A stretch of DNA of 64,000 bases from positions 496,001-560,000 of the forward strand of contig NZ_CP050954.1 of NCBI RefSeq assembly GCF_012273015.1. Direction: 5' to 3'. Shown in pieces: positions 62,658 to 64,000 of the stretch (positions within the stretch are counted from its first letter, which is position 1; each line of letters opens with the position of its first letter). Made by a program: the position numbers and the translations under genes. The notes under the pieces were generated by a model, which was not told the DNA's origin, did no database searches, and saw only the letters and a program-made list of their open reading frames with translations. The DNA comes from Hymenobacter sp. BT18 (GTDB taxonomy: Bacteria; Bacteroidota; Bacteroidia; Cytophagales; Hymenobacteraceae).

Positions 62658-63557
62658 ATGCCCACTCTTCCTTTCCTCTTGATTGATGCCTTCACCCCGA
62701 CCGCGCTGGGGGGCAACCCCTGTGCCGTGGTGCTGGATGCCGCTGGGCTGACAGACGCGCAGATGCAGGCTCTGGCCCGGGAATTCAATCAGTCGGAAAC
62801 GGCGTTTGTATCTGGGTCGGCGGAGGCCGGATTCGGGGTGCGCTTCTTCACGCCGGCCGAGGAACTTCCCTTGGCGGGTCACCCCACCATTGCCTCCATC
62901 ACGGCGCTGTTGCACACGGGGCGGTTGCCCCTGCCCGCTACTGGCACCAGCCTTTCCCTGGCATTGCTTGAGGGCCCTATTCAGATTGACGTGGTGGCCC
63001 CCTCGGCCGACAATCCGCAGGCGCAGGTACTCATGACGCAGCGGCCGCCGGTGTTTGGGCAGGTGCATGACCCGGCGGTTGTGGCCCCGCTCTTTGGCCT
63101 TACGCCGGAAGACCTGGTGCCCAGCGCGGTTGTGCAAACCGTGAGTACGGGCACCCCGCAGCTGATGCTGTTCGTGCGCAGCCACGAAGCGCTACGGCGG
63201 GCAGCGCCGCCGGAACCGGCCGCCTACAACCGGTACCGCGCCGGGTCTGACTTCTTCAGTCCGCACGTGTTTTGCCTGGGTGGGGCCACCCCTACGGGCC
63301 AAACGTTTGCACGCCATTTCGGCACCCCGCCTGATATTCTGGAAGACCCGGTTACGGGCTCGGCTACCGGGGGCATGGCCGCTTACCTCTGGCACTACGG
63401 GTACTTGGAGCAGCCGCGGTTTGTGGCCGAGCAGGGCCACTGGCTGGGCCGGCCCGGGCAGGTAAACGTACAGATCAGCGGCCCGCGCCACGCTATTGAA
63501 GTCGTCCAGATTGGAGGCAGTGGCGTGGTAGTAGTGGAAGGCGGGCTTACCATTTGA
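62658..63557 (+). CDS. PhzF-family isomerase
   Basis: The 299-residue protein matches the PhzF/YddE family: FLLIDAFTPTALGGNPCAVV, FNQSETAFVSG carrying the conserved catalytic Glu, ELPLAGHPTIAS, and the C-terminal EDPVTGSATGGMAAYLWHYG. PhzF itself isomerises a phenazine precursor; most relatives, including this solitary gene, have unknown substrates. No phenazine genes are nearby. Confidence 0.92.
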   Translation: MPTLPFLLIDAFTPTALGGNPCAVVLDAAGLTDAQMQALAREFNQSETAFVSGSAEAGFGVRFFTPAEELPLAGHPTIASITALLHTGRLPLPATGTSLSLALLEGPIQIDVVAPSADNPQAQVLMTQRPPVFGQVHDPAVVAPLFGLTPEDLVPSAVVQTVSTGTPQLMLFVRSHEALRRAAPPEPAAYNRYRAGSDFFSPHVFCLGGATPTGQTFARHFGTPPDILEDPVTGSATGGMAAYLWHYGYLEQPRFVAEQGHWLGRPGQVNVQISGPRHAIEVVQIGGSGVVVVEGGLTI

Positions 63558-63710
63558 TACAGGATGGCAGGTAGGCAACAGGCCCGTTAAAACCACCAGG
63601 CCGGGCAACTTCTTCGGGTAGTCGGGTGTTGGTTATAGCTGAGTTAGGCTGGAAGGTTATTCCTTGCCTTGGCCCCTCCGTCAACTTTCCCACTGATATC
63701 TTTCTAGTCC

Positions 63711-64000
63711 GTGCCCGAATTACCCGAAGTAGAAACTTACCGTCGCTTACTCGACGAATTACTGGTGCAGCAGCAGTTAGTGACCCTGGAGGTGCTGGAC
63801 GCCCACGTGCTGGCCGTACCGGAAGACGAGTTGCGCCAGGCCGTGGTAGGTGCTACCGTCACGGCTACCCACCGGCTAGGCAAAAACTGCTTTCTGGAAC
63901 TCTCCACTGGTCAGGTGCTGGCCCTGCACTTTGGCATGACCGGCGACGTGGGCGCCTACCGCCACGACCATGACCGGCCCCGCTTCACCCGCGTAGCCTT
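63711..64000 (+). CDS. mutM: Formamidopyrimidine-DNA glycosylase MutM, N-terminal part
   Basis: The gene starts at GTG (63711) and runs off the right edge after about 96 codons. The N-terminus PELPEVETYRRLLDELL has the Pro2 nucleophile and Glu3 essential to Fpg/MutM, followed by a RLGKNCFLELSTGQVLALHFGMTGD block seen in all members. It removes 8-oxoguanine. The zinc finger and H2TH motif lie outside. TATCTTTC at 63697-63704 is a near -7 box directly before the start. Confidence 0.93.
   Translation, partial: MPELPEVETYRRLLDELLVQQQLVTLEVLDAHVLAVPEDELRQAVVGATVTATHRLGKNCFLELSTGQVLALHFGMTGDVGAYRHDHDRPRFTRVA

Overview
The window reads as chromosome from a GC-rich, pigmented aerobic member of the Bacteroidota, most like Hymenobacter or a close relative in the Cytophagales. 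Supporting signs are Bacteroidota-type promoters (TTG, 19 bases, TAnnTTTG) with few Shine-Dalgarno sequences, a secreted protein ending in a type IX secretion sorting domain, a proteorhodopsin-type pump next to a Blh retinal-forming enzyme, several DUF4097 and DUF5916 envelope proteins, a cytosolic copper-storage protein, and repeated intergenic palindromes of a kind I associate with Hymenobacter (association from memory, not tested). I see no prophage, insertion sequence, CRISPR array or rRNA operon.

Layout. 1-770 holds the start of a minus-strand pair, thioredoxin then ApbE (cut by the window edge). 1106-5893 is a plus-strand run: molybdopterin oxidoreductase, ferritin-like protein, ClC chloride transporter. 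5949-10581 is minus-strand: periplasmic GH37 trehalase, PepSY-like protein, GH3 beta-glucosidase. 10645-11025 is a small tyrosine-phosphatase-like protein. 11232-17922 contains two parallel signalling modules, each sigma factor, zinc-finger anti-sigma factor with HEAT repeats, and two DUF4097 proteins, each preceded by a palindrome and a similar GTAAC-containing element. 18050-23750 holds a DUF5916 outer-membrane protein, an MtfA/SEC-C metallopeptidase and an M2 peptidase gene broken by an amber codon.

23846-32006 holds GAF, pirin, a LexA-like XRE/S24 regulator, two paralogous proteins of no known family, DUF2306, RecQ and a Csp copper-storage protein. 32172-39590 carries a GH13 amylase, an esterase, a THUMP rRNA methyltransferase, aquaporin, an archaemetzincin-like lipoprotein and a sugar transporter. 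39826-41711 is the rhodopsin-Blh pair. 41787-54013 is mostly housekeeping: MurB, a secreted phospholipase D/nuclease-like protein, MutS2, TIGR02757, a LysM protein, KdsB, DUF1622, SUI1, a lipid kinase and GAPDH. Two identical tRNA-Glu genes follow. 54786-59292 is a trehalose locus (fused OtsA-OtsB facing a GH15 hydrolase) with a strict 21-bp tandem repeat between them. 59731-64000 has an ABC exporter, an M48-like peptidase, PhzF and the start of MutM.

How the parts fit. Trehalose appears to be made by the OtsA-OtsB fusion and could be cut by periplasmic GH37 and possibly by the GH15 enzyme. Blh supplies retinal to a pump whose residues also permit a carotenoid antenna. The two sigma/anti-sigma modules probably sense envelope state. 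The most unusual items are the duplicated HEAT-anti-sigma/DUF4097 module, the 21-bp heptad-coding repeat, the family of long intergenic palindromes, the missing fourth cluster cysteine of the molybdoenzyme, and the two unassigned paralogs at 26536-28249.
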